DNA from: Symsagittifera roscoffensis
Lineage: Eukaryota > Xenacoelomorpha > Acoela > Convolutidae
Assembly: GCF_963678635.1 (NCBI RefSeq)
Contig: NC_087062.1
Coordinates: 81,258,751 to 81,322,750 of the forward strand
Length of the DNA: 64,000 bases
Direction of reading: 5' to 3'
Shown here: positions 36,560-46,751 of the stretch, in pieces
Layout of the letters: the number at the start of each line of letters is the position of its first letter
Position numbering within the stretch: position 1 is the first letter of the stretch
Notes under the pieces: generated by a model
What the model was told of the DNA's origin: nothing
What the model saw: only the letters and a program-made list of their open reading frames with translations
Database searches by the model: none
Made by a program: the position numbers and the translations under genes

Positions 36560-38165
36560 ATCCTGAAAAGTGCAGATTAGTGAAAGAATTTGAAAGGCTA
36601 TAAAAAGGTAGCATGAGGCCATTTGTATTCTGCAGTGAGTAGATGTGACGTGGATAAAAGTGATTTCATGCATTTTGTAAAATCTGTTCGATGGCACTGT
36701 ACCATTTTGATGATAACCACGAGTCTCAATGAGAACATTGACCGGGATGTCCGGGGAGTATGTGACATTCGACCAGAATTGCGCCAAAATGCGTGGTGTT
36801 TTCGTAATTTTATTGTGACCGTAAACTGGGAAAATTGGCAGCTTTTGCAGATTAGCAGTTTTAATCAAACGATTTAACAAACAGGAATGGTCAGTTTGGC
36901 GTGACGTGATAAATTTTAAAAACTCATTTCAAAATGAAGACACGTCACGACCTTGAGATTTCTCGACAACTGAAAATAAGAAATATAGAAGAACAAAATT
37001 CGTTGAAATAGACGAGGTGAACGAAAATCGTACGATCTAAAATGAAATTGCAATTGAGATTATTGTTGGAAGACCATTAAGACTTGTAACGATTGTAACG
37101 GTAATGTCGTTACTGAAGATTTTCCGAGAAACAGGTGGGGTATTGAGACGACTGTGCCAGCCCTCCGGAAAGGACGATAACACCGCTCTTCGTCCGGATT
37201 CTAGAATTCGGAAGGGTCTCGGGAAGAGAACTCAAACACTGTTTTAACAAACTTTTAGCTTCCTGGAATATCCTGAATTGAATTCATAACATCTGAATTC
37301 ATTTCAACTTCAGATAATGAGAAGCTAGGAGTTGAGGGAAAGGGTTGATCCATCTCTGATGGGAATGATGGTTTTTATCTACTGAACAAAAACAATTTAA
37401 TCTTATAAAAAGTAAATAAGTAGTTGCCCTGTTTTTAGGAGTGACCTCGTGGTCTGGGAATACTGAGACCCAGCCATGAGCTCACTATTTTTGCATGTAA
37501 CTAAGTTAATCTGAGCGTTCTGACCGAAGCCCACAACAGTAACGATTTTGTCGACCCGATGTTAAGAGGACCACACAAAAAACTGATTTTGGTAAAAACG
37601 GTTAAAAGCATGTCGAGCTGTGTTTCGATGCTAGCCAGTCGTTTTACAACCTGGCATTATTGTTCGTCAATGTGTACTTCGATTTGTTACATATATGTTT
37701 TTATGGCGCTCCTGGGTTCTATTCTTTTCAACATCATGACCGGCAGGACCGTTAACGAGCACTCCGCGCCGAGCGGATGCTCTAAATAAGGCTCTTATTA
37801 CGGGGACGGAAGGGTAGTTTGGAATTTATAAGCCTTCCGGATTCCGGGATCTAAATTTTTAACCCAGTTTATACCAAAAATTCACGTAACCTGGCTTTAT
37901 TTTCCGTCGATATGTACTTCCGGGCAAATTTTACAGAGGTTTTCGCAGTTTTCAGTTTTCGCCAATTTTCAAGGTCGTGTTTTGTTTTTGTTTTCGAACG
38001 CGTTTAACAAAATCATGTCAGTCCAAAGCGACCCTTCCCAAATCGTTCAGTTTAGTAAATAAGACCGTTAATCAGCAAAATCATACATGGTACGTCAAAC
38101 TTCTCGAGCTGTATTTCGTTGGTGACATTCGTTTTTCGAACTCATTCTGGTCGAATGGCACATAT
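36560..38165 (+). repeat. 3' LTR of the plus-strand element
   Basis: Sequence from about 36,560 matches the reverse complement of the minus-strand element's LTR at 42,250-41,100. Shared words include GCCATTTGT, CGGGGAGTATGTGACATTC at about 36,755, GGGAAAGGGTTGATCCATCT at about 37,335 and TTTTTATGGCGCTCCTGGGT at about 37,695. The end matches the 5' remnant at 25,190-25,478. Internal copies of a GTACTTC-containing segment lie near 37,670 and 37,910. The exact ends are uncertain. Confidence 0.7.
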
Positions 38166-38671
38166 TCATGTTCGGGAATCTGTTTGGAAGCAGAGGAGTT
38201 GCAGGTTATCCGTTAGATATTTTGATTGTAGTTACACGGCAAAGTCTTGACCAACCGGCATATTGAGATGTTGGAACAGATTTATTGAAAAGAATGCTGA
38301 TTGGATTAATCGAAATCTGTGTTTGTTAGGGTGATTACATGAGAGAAGCCATAGTGATTCTTGGATCTTAAATTTCTGCCATTGCGTTTGACATATAGTA
38401 CAATCTTGTTAGTTGGGTCCCCATAAAAGCAAATGTAAAAGATGGGTCCCGCGATTTTTAAAACAAAATTCAAAACAAATTCAAAACGCTTTTAGCCTAA
38501 CTGTTGTGATAAACTTATTAAAGAGGGAAGAGCCCGCGAGGCATAGTTGGTGAAAACTAATCGACAACTCAACTGATTGATTCAATTTCTACTCTACAAA
38601 CATTGTGATAACCATTGGTCGACACTCCCATCCAAGTCCACGGTATTTTGAGTCAGTTTTGGTGTCTCTAG
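38166..38671. other. Spacer, nothing recognised
   Basis: Non-coding sequence between the plus-strand element and the reverse-transcriptase remnant. I see no target duplication, gene or repeat. Confidence 0.5.
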
Positions 38672-39172
38672 ATGCCTGGCACAAACGACCCGTGGAAGAA
38701 AATTCCACTTGATTTACGGGATCGAACAGTGACCCGGGTACTGGACGTAAGCGACCCGCAGATCCTGTTCGAGTGGAAGCCTGGCAACCAACAATGGTCT
38801 TTCCTTCGCCACGTTCGCGTGCAATACGATGGGCGCGTGTTCTGGAGGAACAATCAACGACCACCGGGTTTGCTAGTGGAGCGAGCTCCAGTTCAGTCTC
38901 ATAGCAGCTTTACCCAAGGCATGGAGGACCTCACGCTGGACGTTCAAGCAGCTATCCCGCACACTAGCCTCACCCAGAACATGGACGCTCTCAATATAGA
39001 CTCACCGCCAGGCTACGGTTTGTTTTCTGTCAATGCTAATCTTTCTAATGTTGTTTCTAATGTTGCTTCTAATGTTGATTTTAACGGTGCTTCTCCTTCT
39101 GTTGATTTTAACGGTTCTTTTCCTTCTGCTATTGAACACGCATGGGATGCCCAGTCTATCTGTTGCAGGTAG
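38672..39172 (+). CDS. Hypothetical protein before the RT remnant
   Basis: This 166-codon frame starts at ATG with MPGTNDPWKK. The first 75 residues are compact and Trp-rich (LFEWKPGNQQWSFLRHVRVQ, VFWRNN). The second half is Ser/Asn-rich with a repeated DFNG motif (SNVDFNGASPSVDFNGSFPS). I do not recognise it. It lies directly upstream of, and on the same strand as, the reverse-transcriptase remnant. It may be the N-terminal part of that element or an unrelated insertion. Higher GC than the surroundings supports an element origin. Confidence 0.4.
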   Translation: MPGTNDPWKKIPLDLRDRTVTRVLDVSDPQILFEWKPGNQQWSFLRHVRVQYDGRVFWRNNQRPPGLLVERAPVQSHSSFTQGMEDLTLDVQAAIPHTSLTQNMDALNIDSPPGYGLFSVNANLSNVVSNVASNVDFNGASPSVDFNGSFPSAIEHAWDAQSICCR

Positions 39173-39189
39173 AAGTTTGAGCTTCGGGG

Positions 39190-40605
39190 TTGGTCAAATC
39201 CCACAAGCATCAGGGTTCGAATTGCGATGGCTCCGGTCACAGACCCCGGAATTTTGCCACCAAGCTGCCCCTTCCTTCCTCGGCAGACATAGAGAAGTTT
39301 TCGATCCCAACTAGAAATCACGTTTCTGTCAGCTGTCGCAACCTGTGGGCCAGAGTTGTCTTTTCGACTTACGCAAAAATGAAGAACAATCCTTCGGTTG
39401 GCTACAACTGGATTGATTTGTTTATCCTCTGCCAGTATGTTTTGCGTTCTACTCCCCGCGGCGGGTCTAAATATCTGCGATACGAAGAAAACAATGTTCA
39501 GTCCAGGGTGTCTCCAAATTTTATACCACATACCTGTCTAATGCTTTTCATTGCCCTTCACCCGGTTACGGCGATCAGGCCATCTCTGCCGTTCCCGACG
39601 TTGTCAATCTTCTTGCTCGTGGTGAGGCTCCTAAATCCATTGCCCCCCCCCCCTTTTATGCGGAGCCAGTCTTGCGCTGATGAAATAAGATGGTGGCATA
39701 AGACCCATAGCAGTTGGTGAGATCTTGCGCAGACTTGTTGCCAAGTGCCTTTGGCGTCTTTCTAGCCAGAAAGCCGGCTCTTTGTTCGTTCCTCTTCATT
39801 TCGGAGTGGGCGTTTTTGGTGGCTGTGAAACCGTTTCTCCCGCGCTGAATGGGCTTGTTGCTTCGGTGGGTGACACTACTTCTTTGGCTATTCTCCAGGT
39901 CGATCTGAAAAACGCCCTTAACACTCTCGACCGGTCCTCTATTCTTCGGCAGGTTGCCGACCAGTGTCCAGAGCTTCTGCGGTGGGTCGAATTCTGCTAG
40001 AGCCAACCATCTTGGCTGAAATTCTTTGTGCTCTCCGCGTGTGGCGTCCAGCAAGGTGACCCACTGGCTCTTCTCTTGTTTGCCATTACTATTCATCCCA
40101 TCACTGTAGCTCTTAAGAACCAATTTCCTGACCTCGCCTGTAACGTCTAGTACCTTGACGATGTTTCCCTTGCCGGCGATGTTAATCTTCTTGCTCAGGT
40201 TTTTCCGCATTTGGTTTCGTCTTTGGCGAAAGTCGCCTTTGAGGTCAGCGTTGAGAAGTGTGAAGCCCCAACCTGGATTTTAGTGCTCTTACTTTTGCCA
40301 TTACCTTTCGGAGCAGTGGTTTGAAGAACCTGGGCGCTGCCATTTTGACTAACGACGACTTTATCAAGCCTTGTTCCTGAAAAGAGTAGAAAAGGGCGAA
40401 AACCTTATGGAATCCATCCGTCTCTTGGAAGATCTTCGATTGGAATTTCATCTTTTGAGAAGCTGCGCAGCTCTTCCCAAAATCACATTCGGCATGCGGA
40501 CTTGCGATCCCTTCTCCATTAGCACCTGTCTAGATCAGTTTGACAATGACGTTCACTTATGTCTCGAATCCATTACTGGTTCAGCTTTGTCGCCGTCTTA
40601 AATAC
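39190..40605 (+). pseudogene. Non-LTR-type reverse transcriptase, broken and interrupted
   Basis: Conserved RT pieces occur in order across changing frames. They are a CVL-type motif (QYVLRSTPRGG, about 39,430-39,465), GGIRPIAVGEILRRLVAKC (about 39,695-39,750), GVGVFGGCETVSPALNG and ILQVDLKNALNTLDR (39,800-39,930), CGVQQGDPLALLLFA (about 40,035-40,080), and the catalytic YLDD at 40,151-40,162, preceded at once by a TAG stop. A thumb-like part follows at 40,370-40,600. GVQQGDPL and YLDD place it with non-LTR (LINE-type) RTs; the family is not resolved. Reading stops where the giant LTR element begins at 40,606, so this gene was the insertion target. Confidence 0.75.
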
Positions 40606-42746
40606 TAACGTGCTTAAATACTCAAATTACACTCAAGGGAGGGTATCCAACCCTTCACCAAAACACACAATCTTTCTATCAGAAACAATATAAATCAATC
40701 TGAAACAACAATAAATAGGAAGGTCAGATCCCATCTCGTCCGGAAATAACATATAAACTGTCACTTTATGTTTTTTACTGTTTTTGGTCTTTTTTTGATT
40801 TTTTTACTGTTTTTTGTACTTTTTTGTTTCCAAATAAATTTATTTTTGGCTTTTTCTTGGTTATGCACTATTTTTGTTTGGTTTTACGCTCTCTCTTTAA
40901 TTGTTTTTGGTCCCGGGACCTTGGGACAAGCGGGCTCTAGATTTCCCACCTAACCCTCCGGCTCCCGGAATTTTTGGTGTTAACTAAGTTAAAAAGCTAA
41001 ATAGTACTAGACGGAGGGTACGCACCTTCCCCCTAGTACAATAACGGTCATTAAGTCCTCTAACTCGGGCATACGCCCGGAGCGGAGGGTTCGTCGCTGA
41101 AACGCTTGCTGATCATGATGGTCTCATGCCTCTAACACGCCCACCCAGGAGCGCCATAAAAACGTCTATGTATATTCGCCCAAATACTACACAGCGACAA
41201 AGTACCTAATAACGACTGGCAGGCCTCAGTTACCTTAATCCTACTCGTTTTTCACCGTCTCGACCTTGCCAGTTGATTTTCTGGTCTGTTTAGGGCTGAG
41301 TAAAAAGTTACTATTTTTGGGCCATCAGTCAAACGACTTTTGAACAGCTTTCGTTTACATGCGAACACAACCACATAGCTAGGTCTCGGATCCTCAGACT
41401 ACGTGATTGCTATTAAAAACACGGCTCGAACAACCTATTTTAATATGTTTTTGTGTGACAGTTCTATATTAAATCCATTGGAGATGGATTGACCCTTTCC
41501 TCTTTCTAGCTACTCATATTTTAAAATATCAAATAATACCGGTGTTAATTCAAAGTTCTACGACATCCAAGTAGCTACAAAGTCAGTTCTATATAGTCCC
41601 TTCACATACAACAGTCTCGGGGGGACCAAGCCTCCGCTTCCGTAATCTTCCCGAGATAACGCTGTTATCTCTGCCAATTTGTGGCACGGGAGGGTTCCGT
41701 GGAATATTCCTTCCCCACTGAAGCTTCCTTCTCCACTAGTATCCACTGCTAAGAGTCTTATCGTGTGTTGTTGCCACGATAAGAGGCTTTGTATTTATCG
41801 TCTCTTGTGCGACCGTTTTCCACAATATCTGTCGATGTACTGTTTTTTCGTCCCTTTCAGTCAAAATGGCCGTCTTTTTCTATTTCTCAGAAATATTCAC
41901 TCTTCAATCGAAATTTTAAAAATAAAAATTCTAGAATATTCCTACCCTCCTTTGCAATACTTTTTCGTTACTAAGCTTTTTATTCGTTTTTTTCTGTCCC
42001 GCCGGAAGGTTGCGCTGTGCCAATCCGGCAGAATGGCACATACTCCCCGACAAGTCCCCATCAATGTCCCTATTGATCGCATAACACCGGGTTATCGTCA
42101 AGTAGTGTTCCAGTTCTTTGTAATCAATCTTACAAATCGCATAAGAAAATGAAATTTATCTACTCCACCTCAACTCACTACGTGTTCACAAATGGCATCG
42201 TACTACATCTCACTGCCTTTCAACATCTTCACAAAATTTGCACCATGAGGAGTGTCCTAGATAAAATTTCTTTTCTGACTACTTACGTCACTTGCCATAA
42301 AACTTCTTTTCGCTCTTTGTGGTTAAAAAGTTGGGACGTGGCACGGCCACGCACCCGTTAAAATTAACTTAACGTCACTCACCAAGTATAATCAGTTATT
42401 TATGCAGTCCTTTCAATATTAAAACTAAGAAACTCTGTGGCTAGGAAAGTTATTGAGTTACTCACCCTTCTCGAGCGAGTTAACTCAAACTTACCATGTC
42501 GCCACACATTGAAATTGTGTCTTACACAGGTTAAAACTTCAGTCGTGTTTAAATAGGTAAATATGCTCACCTATGTTTTATATATATACATAAGTAGTAT
42601 AACTAAAATTTTCTTTCAACAATTTTAACAATTGTAACAATTTTCAAAGTTTGGTTTGACCAAACTAAATCAAAAACAAAAAGCTTAACAAGTTCAATAA
42701 TCAAACTTGGTTGATTGGTTTAAGTTTTAACACACAAAGACAATCA
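40606..42746 (-). repeat. 3' LTR (~2.14 kb)
   Basis: The outer end is fixed by the match to 63,852-64,000. The inner end is inferred from the polypurine tract: in sense direction the LTR would start TGATTGTC at 42,746. The sense strand ends in CACGTTA, so the common TG...CA ends are seen only at the start. It contains several copies of ACCCTCC or its complement (near 40,961, 41,014, 41,083 and 41,940) and is related to the LTR at 36,560-38,165. Small frames inside are not genes. Confidence 0.75.
42577..42588 (-). promoter_or_regulatory. Possible LTR promoter TATA box
   Basis: On the minus strand TATATATATAAAA lies about 160 bases into the LTR, where a U3 promoter would be expected. No other core promoter element was identified, and TATA-like words are common in AT-rich DNA. 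Confidence 0.3.
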
Positions 42747-42775
42747 AGTTTTTTCTCCTTCTCTTCTTTCCTTGC
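42747..42775 (-). other. Polypurine tract
   Basis: On the minus strand the sequence reads AAGGAAAGAAGAGAAGGAG and then a run of A directly before the inferred LTR start, about 65 bases after the last stop codon. It is a purine run of about 28 bases at exactly the place where second-strand synthesis is primed in LTR retroelements. Confidence 0.7.
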
Positions 42776-42838
42776 TCAGGTCTTCTTTTGTCCTCTTCGT
42801 TCCATCATCTTCATTCCATTGCTTCTCCATCCTGATCT

Positions 42839-45202
42839 TCAGCTTCGCTGTCTTCTAGGACTTTCTCCAGCATGTCCACGGAGTTGGGGGCCATGCCCCA
42901 ACTCTCCTGTTCCAACAGCCTCGGTTTGTAGGTCCACATTCACCTTTTGCTCCCGGTTCCTGCAAAAGCTGTTGTGAAGACATAGGCTCACATTTTTTTC
43001 TAGGTCAGCTCTTAAGACCTCTTTCTTCTCGTCTTCAGTTACACAAGGCGCTTCAGCTACTCGCTTCACCGCCGTGGTGACCGCGTTTCTGTGCGTTAGG
43101 AATGCTCTCCTATAGGCTCCCGGTCCTATATCTAGCTGGAAAGATTGATAGGCTTCCGTGTTCCTCGACATGTGACGCTTCGCGCGTTCATACATCCATG
43201 AAGTCATCACTGCACGGAACCAAGGCATCAACCTTTGCCTTGACCATATTCTTTCAATGGCTTTGGGTATTCTCAGAACCTTGCAGGTGGTTCTGGAAAG
43301 ATCCAATTCACGGCTCATCTTCATGTTGCTCAGCTGCTCAGGAGTCGGCACGGCCGTTTCCTGTTCACTTGTGTCCGCGTTAGCCTCCAACCATCTCACT
43401 GCCAGCATGGCACTAACCACCACGATTGACACCTGTTGATTCTGGTCGGGCAACCCCGTAGAGTACAACTCCTCTACGTCCCATACTAGCATCAGATTCC
43501 CGCGTTTGGGGTACCACAACGTCTGCGCCAAGCAGTGGCAAGGATACTCCCCATGGGTTCTCACTATGTTCCTTCGGGTCCGATACCCTGAGGCTCCCAG
43601 CAACGGTTTCACCTCCATCATAATTCTGTGTAAATCGTCTCTCTCTTCTATGGTGGGGAATTCAGTGGGTAACGCTCCACTCGCTTTCTGCTTTTGGAAC
43701 TCGCTCACATTAGCTTCGTTCAATCTCAGGAACTCTTCACCCACTACGTCTTGCAACTCGCCTTCAGATCTCTTCGGGACTGCCCGAAAGATCTTCGCCA
43801 ACAAATCATATGACCTCTCCGACATTCTGGCCAACCTCACGCACTTTGGCACTGAGAAAAGTTGGTCAATCAACACCTGCTGCGTCCTCGCATCCATCAC
43901 CACCATGTGCGTAGGATACCTACTATTGCAATATGGTGCGGAGCTTGAACCCACCAGATATTTTGAACCAGTAGGTTTATGATAGGCTTCACTATCCTTC
44001 AGATTCATTTCGTTCTCCAGAGCTTCTCGCCAGCCTCCGATCTTCTGCTCTGTCTGCAATGCTCCAGGGAATACTTCCACGCTGAGGGACGTCACTAGCT
44101 CATGGGCAAGCTCCAGGCGCTCAAGCGATTTTATCGAACTCGTCATGCTACAAAATCCCAAGGCTGTGGTCAAGTTTACATCCGTCACCCCAAGACAGCC
44201 CGCGACCAACTCCATGCCACTCTTATCCGACATGCTCAATCTTCCGTACAATCGCGCCAGTTGTCGATGCTGCTCGCTCAATGTAATCAGGCAGTGCCCG
44301 AAGTTGCAAACATGTCCTTCCATCTCACTATGTTGAGCCAAGCATGTGCCTTGCTTCAACCAATTGCTCGATTGACTTTCCTCGGATAGCTCCGTGGACG
44401 GGTTGCTCTTCCGCTTCGTCATCCTCATGGCCAGCAGATGGTGTATCATGGCCAGATCATGTAGACTCGCGTCATCATCCAGATCTAACGTGATGTCCGC
44501 CGTCATGTCCCAGATTAAGCCGGCGTTAGGATGGGGACACCAAGAAGGCTTCATGAGTTCCCACATCGTTACTAGACTGGTTTTCAAGGGACCGTCCCAA
44601 GAACCACAATCAAAACTCACTTGCCCCTTTAGCTCGGGAACCGAGGGTTCGACCACTCGTTCTTCTAAGATAATTCCCAGCTTGGGTTGTTCCACCATCA
44701 GCATTCCAAATTCTTTAATCCGTTCAACCCAGAAATTGAGTACTATGACTTGCTCAAAGTCGAAGTACGCTTCCCTGGCTTCTTCATTCACGAAGGAATT
44801 ATACGCCATCCCCGGTATGCCAGACACATATTGGAACGACTTCAGTTTCCCTAGTGTTGCAAAGTCTTTTTGTCCCCTGACTGCTTCAATCAACTCCCGG
44901 TTCACTTTCATTTCTTTGTTGGAATATCTTCTCACTTCTTCCAACTTGCTATAGCTCTCCATGTCATTCGACTCCCTATTTGGTACAGTCAACGGCATAT
45001 CCTGATATAGTTCCAGGAGTGCCCTAAGGAAGTTTCTTTCGCAATCAACTCCCTTTTGCCGAATGATCTTTATGCATTCTCCCAAAACAGGAGTGGGGAT
45101 ACGATCCACCATGAACCTGACAAAGCAAAGGGCATCCTTACGCTTAGCCCATGCTATCGCAGAATCGTCTTTTGAAATCAACGCTCGCAGAGCTTCCATC
45201 AA
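42839..45202 (-). CDS. Unknown 787-residue C-terminal part of the second block
   Basis: This is the longest uninterrupted frame of the window. I recognise no domain. Residues 20-120 (DALCFVRFMVDR, RRYSNKEMKVNRE) match the plus-strand element, so the start is part of a conserved domain that began in the preceding frame; the first codon shown is therefore not a real initiation site. The middle has an acidic DLDDDASLHDLAMIHHLL helix, the part around 560-620 has Trp-rich motifs (AQTLWYPKRGNLMLVWDVEE), and the last 100 residues are basic. No signal peptide or clear membrane segment is seen, which speaks against a classical envelope glycoprotein. It ends 65 bases before the polypurine tract. Confidence 0.75.
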   Translation of the reverse strand: MMEALRALISKDDSAIAWAKRKDALCFVRFMVDRIPTPVLGECIKIIRQKGVDCERNFLRALLELYQDMPLTVPNRESNDMESYSKLEEVRRYSNKEMKVNRELIEAVRGQKDFATLGKLKSFQYVSGIPGMAYNSFVNEEAREAYFDFEQVIVLNFWVERIKEFGMLMVEQPKLGIILEERVVEPSVPELKGQVSFDCGSWDGPLKTSLVTMWELMKPSWCPHPNAGLIWDMTADITLDLDDDASLHDLAMIHHLLAMRMTKRKSNPSTELSEESQSSNWLKQGTCLAQHSEMEGHVCNFGHCLITLSEQHRQLARLYGRLSMSDKSGMELVAGCLGVTDVNLTTALGFCSMTSSIKSLERLELAHELVTSLSVEVFPGALQTEQKIGGWREALENEMNLKDSEAYHKPTGSKYLVGSSSAPYCNSRYPTHMVVMDARTQQVLIDQLFSVPKCVRLARMSERSYDLLAKIFRAVPKRSEGELQDVVGEEFLRLNEANVSEFQKQKASGALPTEFPTIEERDDLHRIMMEVKPLLGASGYRTRRNIVRTHGEYPCHCLAQTLWYPKRGNLMLVWDVEELYSTGLPDQNQQVSIVVVSAMLAVRWLEANADTSEQETAVPTPEQLSNMKMSRELDLSRTTCKVLRIPKAIERIWSRQRLMPWFRAVMTSWMYERAKRHMSRNTEAYQSFQLDIGPGAYRRAFLTHRNAVTTAVKRVAEAPCVTEDEKKEVLRADLEKNVSLCLHNSFCRNREQKVNVDLQTEAVGTGELGHGPQLRGHAGESPRRQRS

Positions 45203-45648
45203 CTCCAGCTCCTGTTCCCGTGATTTCGAAATTTCGAATCATTACTGGCTTCATATTCCGCCTTCTTGATGCCCATCAAGCACCAAGCCAACTGTACTTG
45301 CAGGGCAGTTCTCGTGCACGGATGAGCCAGGTACGCTGCCACCGTCGCAGGTGCATGCATCGTCTCGTCGAAGTATCTCTGGAGGGCCGCCCTCCAAGAA
45401 ATTTCTAGTAGTTTTTCCAATCCGATTTCGTTCGCTTCCGAGGACATTACCGTGCCGTATTCTTTTCGATTTAAGTAAAATTCTCCGTAAGCCCATTCAG
45501 ATATTCCAGCATGGCTCGCTTCTCGATCCAAGCCATCAGGTGCCCTCTCGCGGAGTTCCTCGCTTTCAACATCTCCACATAACCCCTGCTGGATCTCCCA
45601 TGTGGACCGATTCCGGCACAGTGACTCGACTGTACTCGACCACGTCAA
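45199..45648 (-). CDS. Second block, segment before the 787-residue frame
   Basis: This 149-codon frame has a C-terminal half (WRAALQRYFDETMH, LQVQLAWCLMG) that matches the plus-strand element just before the DALCFVRF region. The first 35 residues look like an out-of-frame reading, because the plus-strand counterpart continues the previous frame with LEMEILSQCG and related words. A frame break near 45,200 joins it to the 787-residue frame. Role unknown. Confidence 0.55.
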   Translation of the reverse strand: MTWSSTVESLCRNRSTWEIQQGLCGDVESEELRERAPDGLDREASHAGISEWAYGEFYLNRKEYGTVMSSEANEIGLEKLLEISWRAALQRYFDETMHAPATVAAYLAHPCTRTALQVQLAWCLMGIKKAEYEASNDSKFRNHGNRSWS

Positions 45649-45751
45649 GTTGTCCTTCCAGTTTCAACTTGGCCATGTTGGTTCGCGAGGGCCTGTAATC
45701 TTCAAGTCCTCCAGATCCACACTGACTGATGATCTCCATCTCTAGCTTAGT

Positions 45752-46201
45752 TTATGCCAGGGTTCGTGCTGTCTTCTTTGATTTCATGGCTGTCGTGGTC
45801 AGACCTGCCAAGAGCATAGGGGGTATCAGATTCTCTTTTTCTCCCCCGGTCAGTGTCGCACCATCTCCTTGCCCGCTCTCGCCTGAACGACCTGCGCTCG
45901 TCAGAGAGGCCACCACTGCGCTGGCTTTCGACTTCACCACTCTCGGGTTCACGGCTCGACTTCCTGTCTTCCCTTTTAGTCGCTTCAGCCCCTTTCTGGC
46001 TCGTCTAACGGGTAATTTCTTTGTGACCTGCTGATCATCGGCACTGTCTTCTGTAACTGACTCGGTCAGAACATCCGACTCCATGGAGTTCACTATTTTC
46101 TCCAGAACCTCACGCATGATGGGTTGGTTCAATCCCACCTTCATTATGGACTGCGTCCCATATCGTCGTATCACGTCCCATGACCTTTCCACGAAGTTCA
46201 C
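45752..46201 (-). CDS. Second block, RYGTQSIMK domain with basic tail
   Basis: This 149-codon frame opens with ERSWDVIRRYGTQSIMKVGL, clearly related to CYGTQSILKTGLNRP in the plus-strand element. A Lys/Arg-rich stretch follows (VRRARKGLKRLKGKTGSR). It begins within an open frame, so the first codon is not a proven start. The TAA at 45,752-45,754 is an in-frame interruption: the same frame continues with KLEMEIISQCG, which is conserved in the other copy. Confidence 0.55.
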   Translation of the reverse strand: MNFVERSWDVIRRYGTQSIMKVGLNQPIMREVLEKIVNSMESDVLTESVTEDSADDQQVTKKLPVRRARKGLKRLKGKTGSRAVNPRVVKSKASAVVASLTSAGRSGESGQGDGATLTGGEKENLIPPMLLAGLTTTAMKSKKTARTLA

Positions 46202-46262
46202 TCGGCTCCAGGTTGCCCCTGTCTTGCCTTCTAGTTCACTTTGATATCTCTCCCATTCCTCT

Positions 46263-46736
46263 TCAGGAAGGATTCCTCTTCAGGAAGGGTAGCGTACTCA
46301 GGAAGGATACCCTCATTGAGTCTTCGATTTTTCTACTCCTCGGTGACTCATGGAGCAATCTTTGCGGATCCCTGCTTCGGCACTCTCTCGCCTGACTTAT
46401 TGGGTCCATCGGGGATAAGTCGGCCGACGCCTCCTTTGTAGGGGACATGAAAGACGATGGCGTCATCAGCAATAGACTCTCATCGACTTCCCCATCGTCG
46501 TCTTCACTGAACCGGTATTCTAGCAAGTCTCTCTCCAACGCTCCTAGATCCGTCTCACCCGGTTTTTCCGTCTTTCCCTCGATGTCGTTATCGTTATCGT
46601 CCTGATTCATCACTTCATCGTCATTTGCATCAGGTTTCGGCTTGGGTCCTGAAGGGCCTTGTCGTGTGTCTATGCCCGAGTCCGGACGCGCCGGTACGGT
46701 CATGTCTCCTGCGTGATAAAACAATTCATCGTTCAC
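46263..46736 (-). CDS. Second block, acidic linker
   Basis: This 157-codon frame is in phase with the preceding one (47,270-46,752); a TAG at 46,752-46,754 is all that separates them. It is rich in Asp and Glu around residues 35-95 (DNDNDIEGKTEKPGETD) and probably disordered. It ends in FLSTLPFLKRN, at a 17-bp direct duplication (46,255-46,271 and 46,272-46,288) that sits on the frame break. The plus-strand copy reads FLGTLPEEEW here. Confidence 0.55.
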   Translation of the reverse strand: MNDELFYHAGDMTVPARPDSGIDTRQGPSGPKPKPDANDDEVMNQDDNDNDIEGKTEKPGETDLGALERDLLEYRFSEDDDGEVDESLLLMTPSSFMSPTKEASADLSPMDPISQARECRSRDPQRLLHESPRSRKIEDSMRVSFLSTLPFLKRNPS

Positions 46737-46751
46737 CAGGAATTCTACGGA

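Larger units (their letters stand above)
25190..38165 (+). mobile_element. Decayed Ty3/gypsy-type LTR retrotransposon, internally deleted
   Basis: LTR-like sequence at 25,190-25,478 recurs at about 37,880-38,165 in the same orientation. Between them lie the end of pol, integrase, a macro-like domain, two SGNH-like domains and further domains in the order found on the minus strand at 42.8-56 kb. Gag, protease and RT are gone: the LTR remnant joins directly to the region between RNase H and integrase. All frames are interrupted. Integrase similarity to the minus-strand element is high, while the 3' domains are much more diverged, so this is a related family and not a simple copy. Confidence 0.85.

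Noticed and set aside
36242-36880. 212-codon frame on the minus strand
   Set aside because: It is antisense to the duplicated domain and runs into LTR sequence; its opposite strand explains the conservation.
39656-40210. 184-codon frame on the minus strand
   Set aside because: Antisense to the RT motifs GVQQGDPL and YLDD.
42839-45202. 787-residue frame as an envelope glycoprotein
   Set aside because: No signal peptide, no transmembrane anchor and few Cys in pairs; position after pol alone is not enough.
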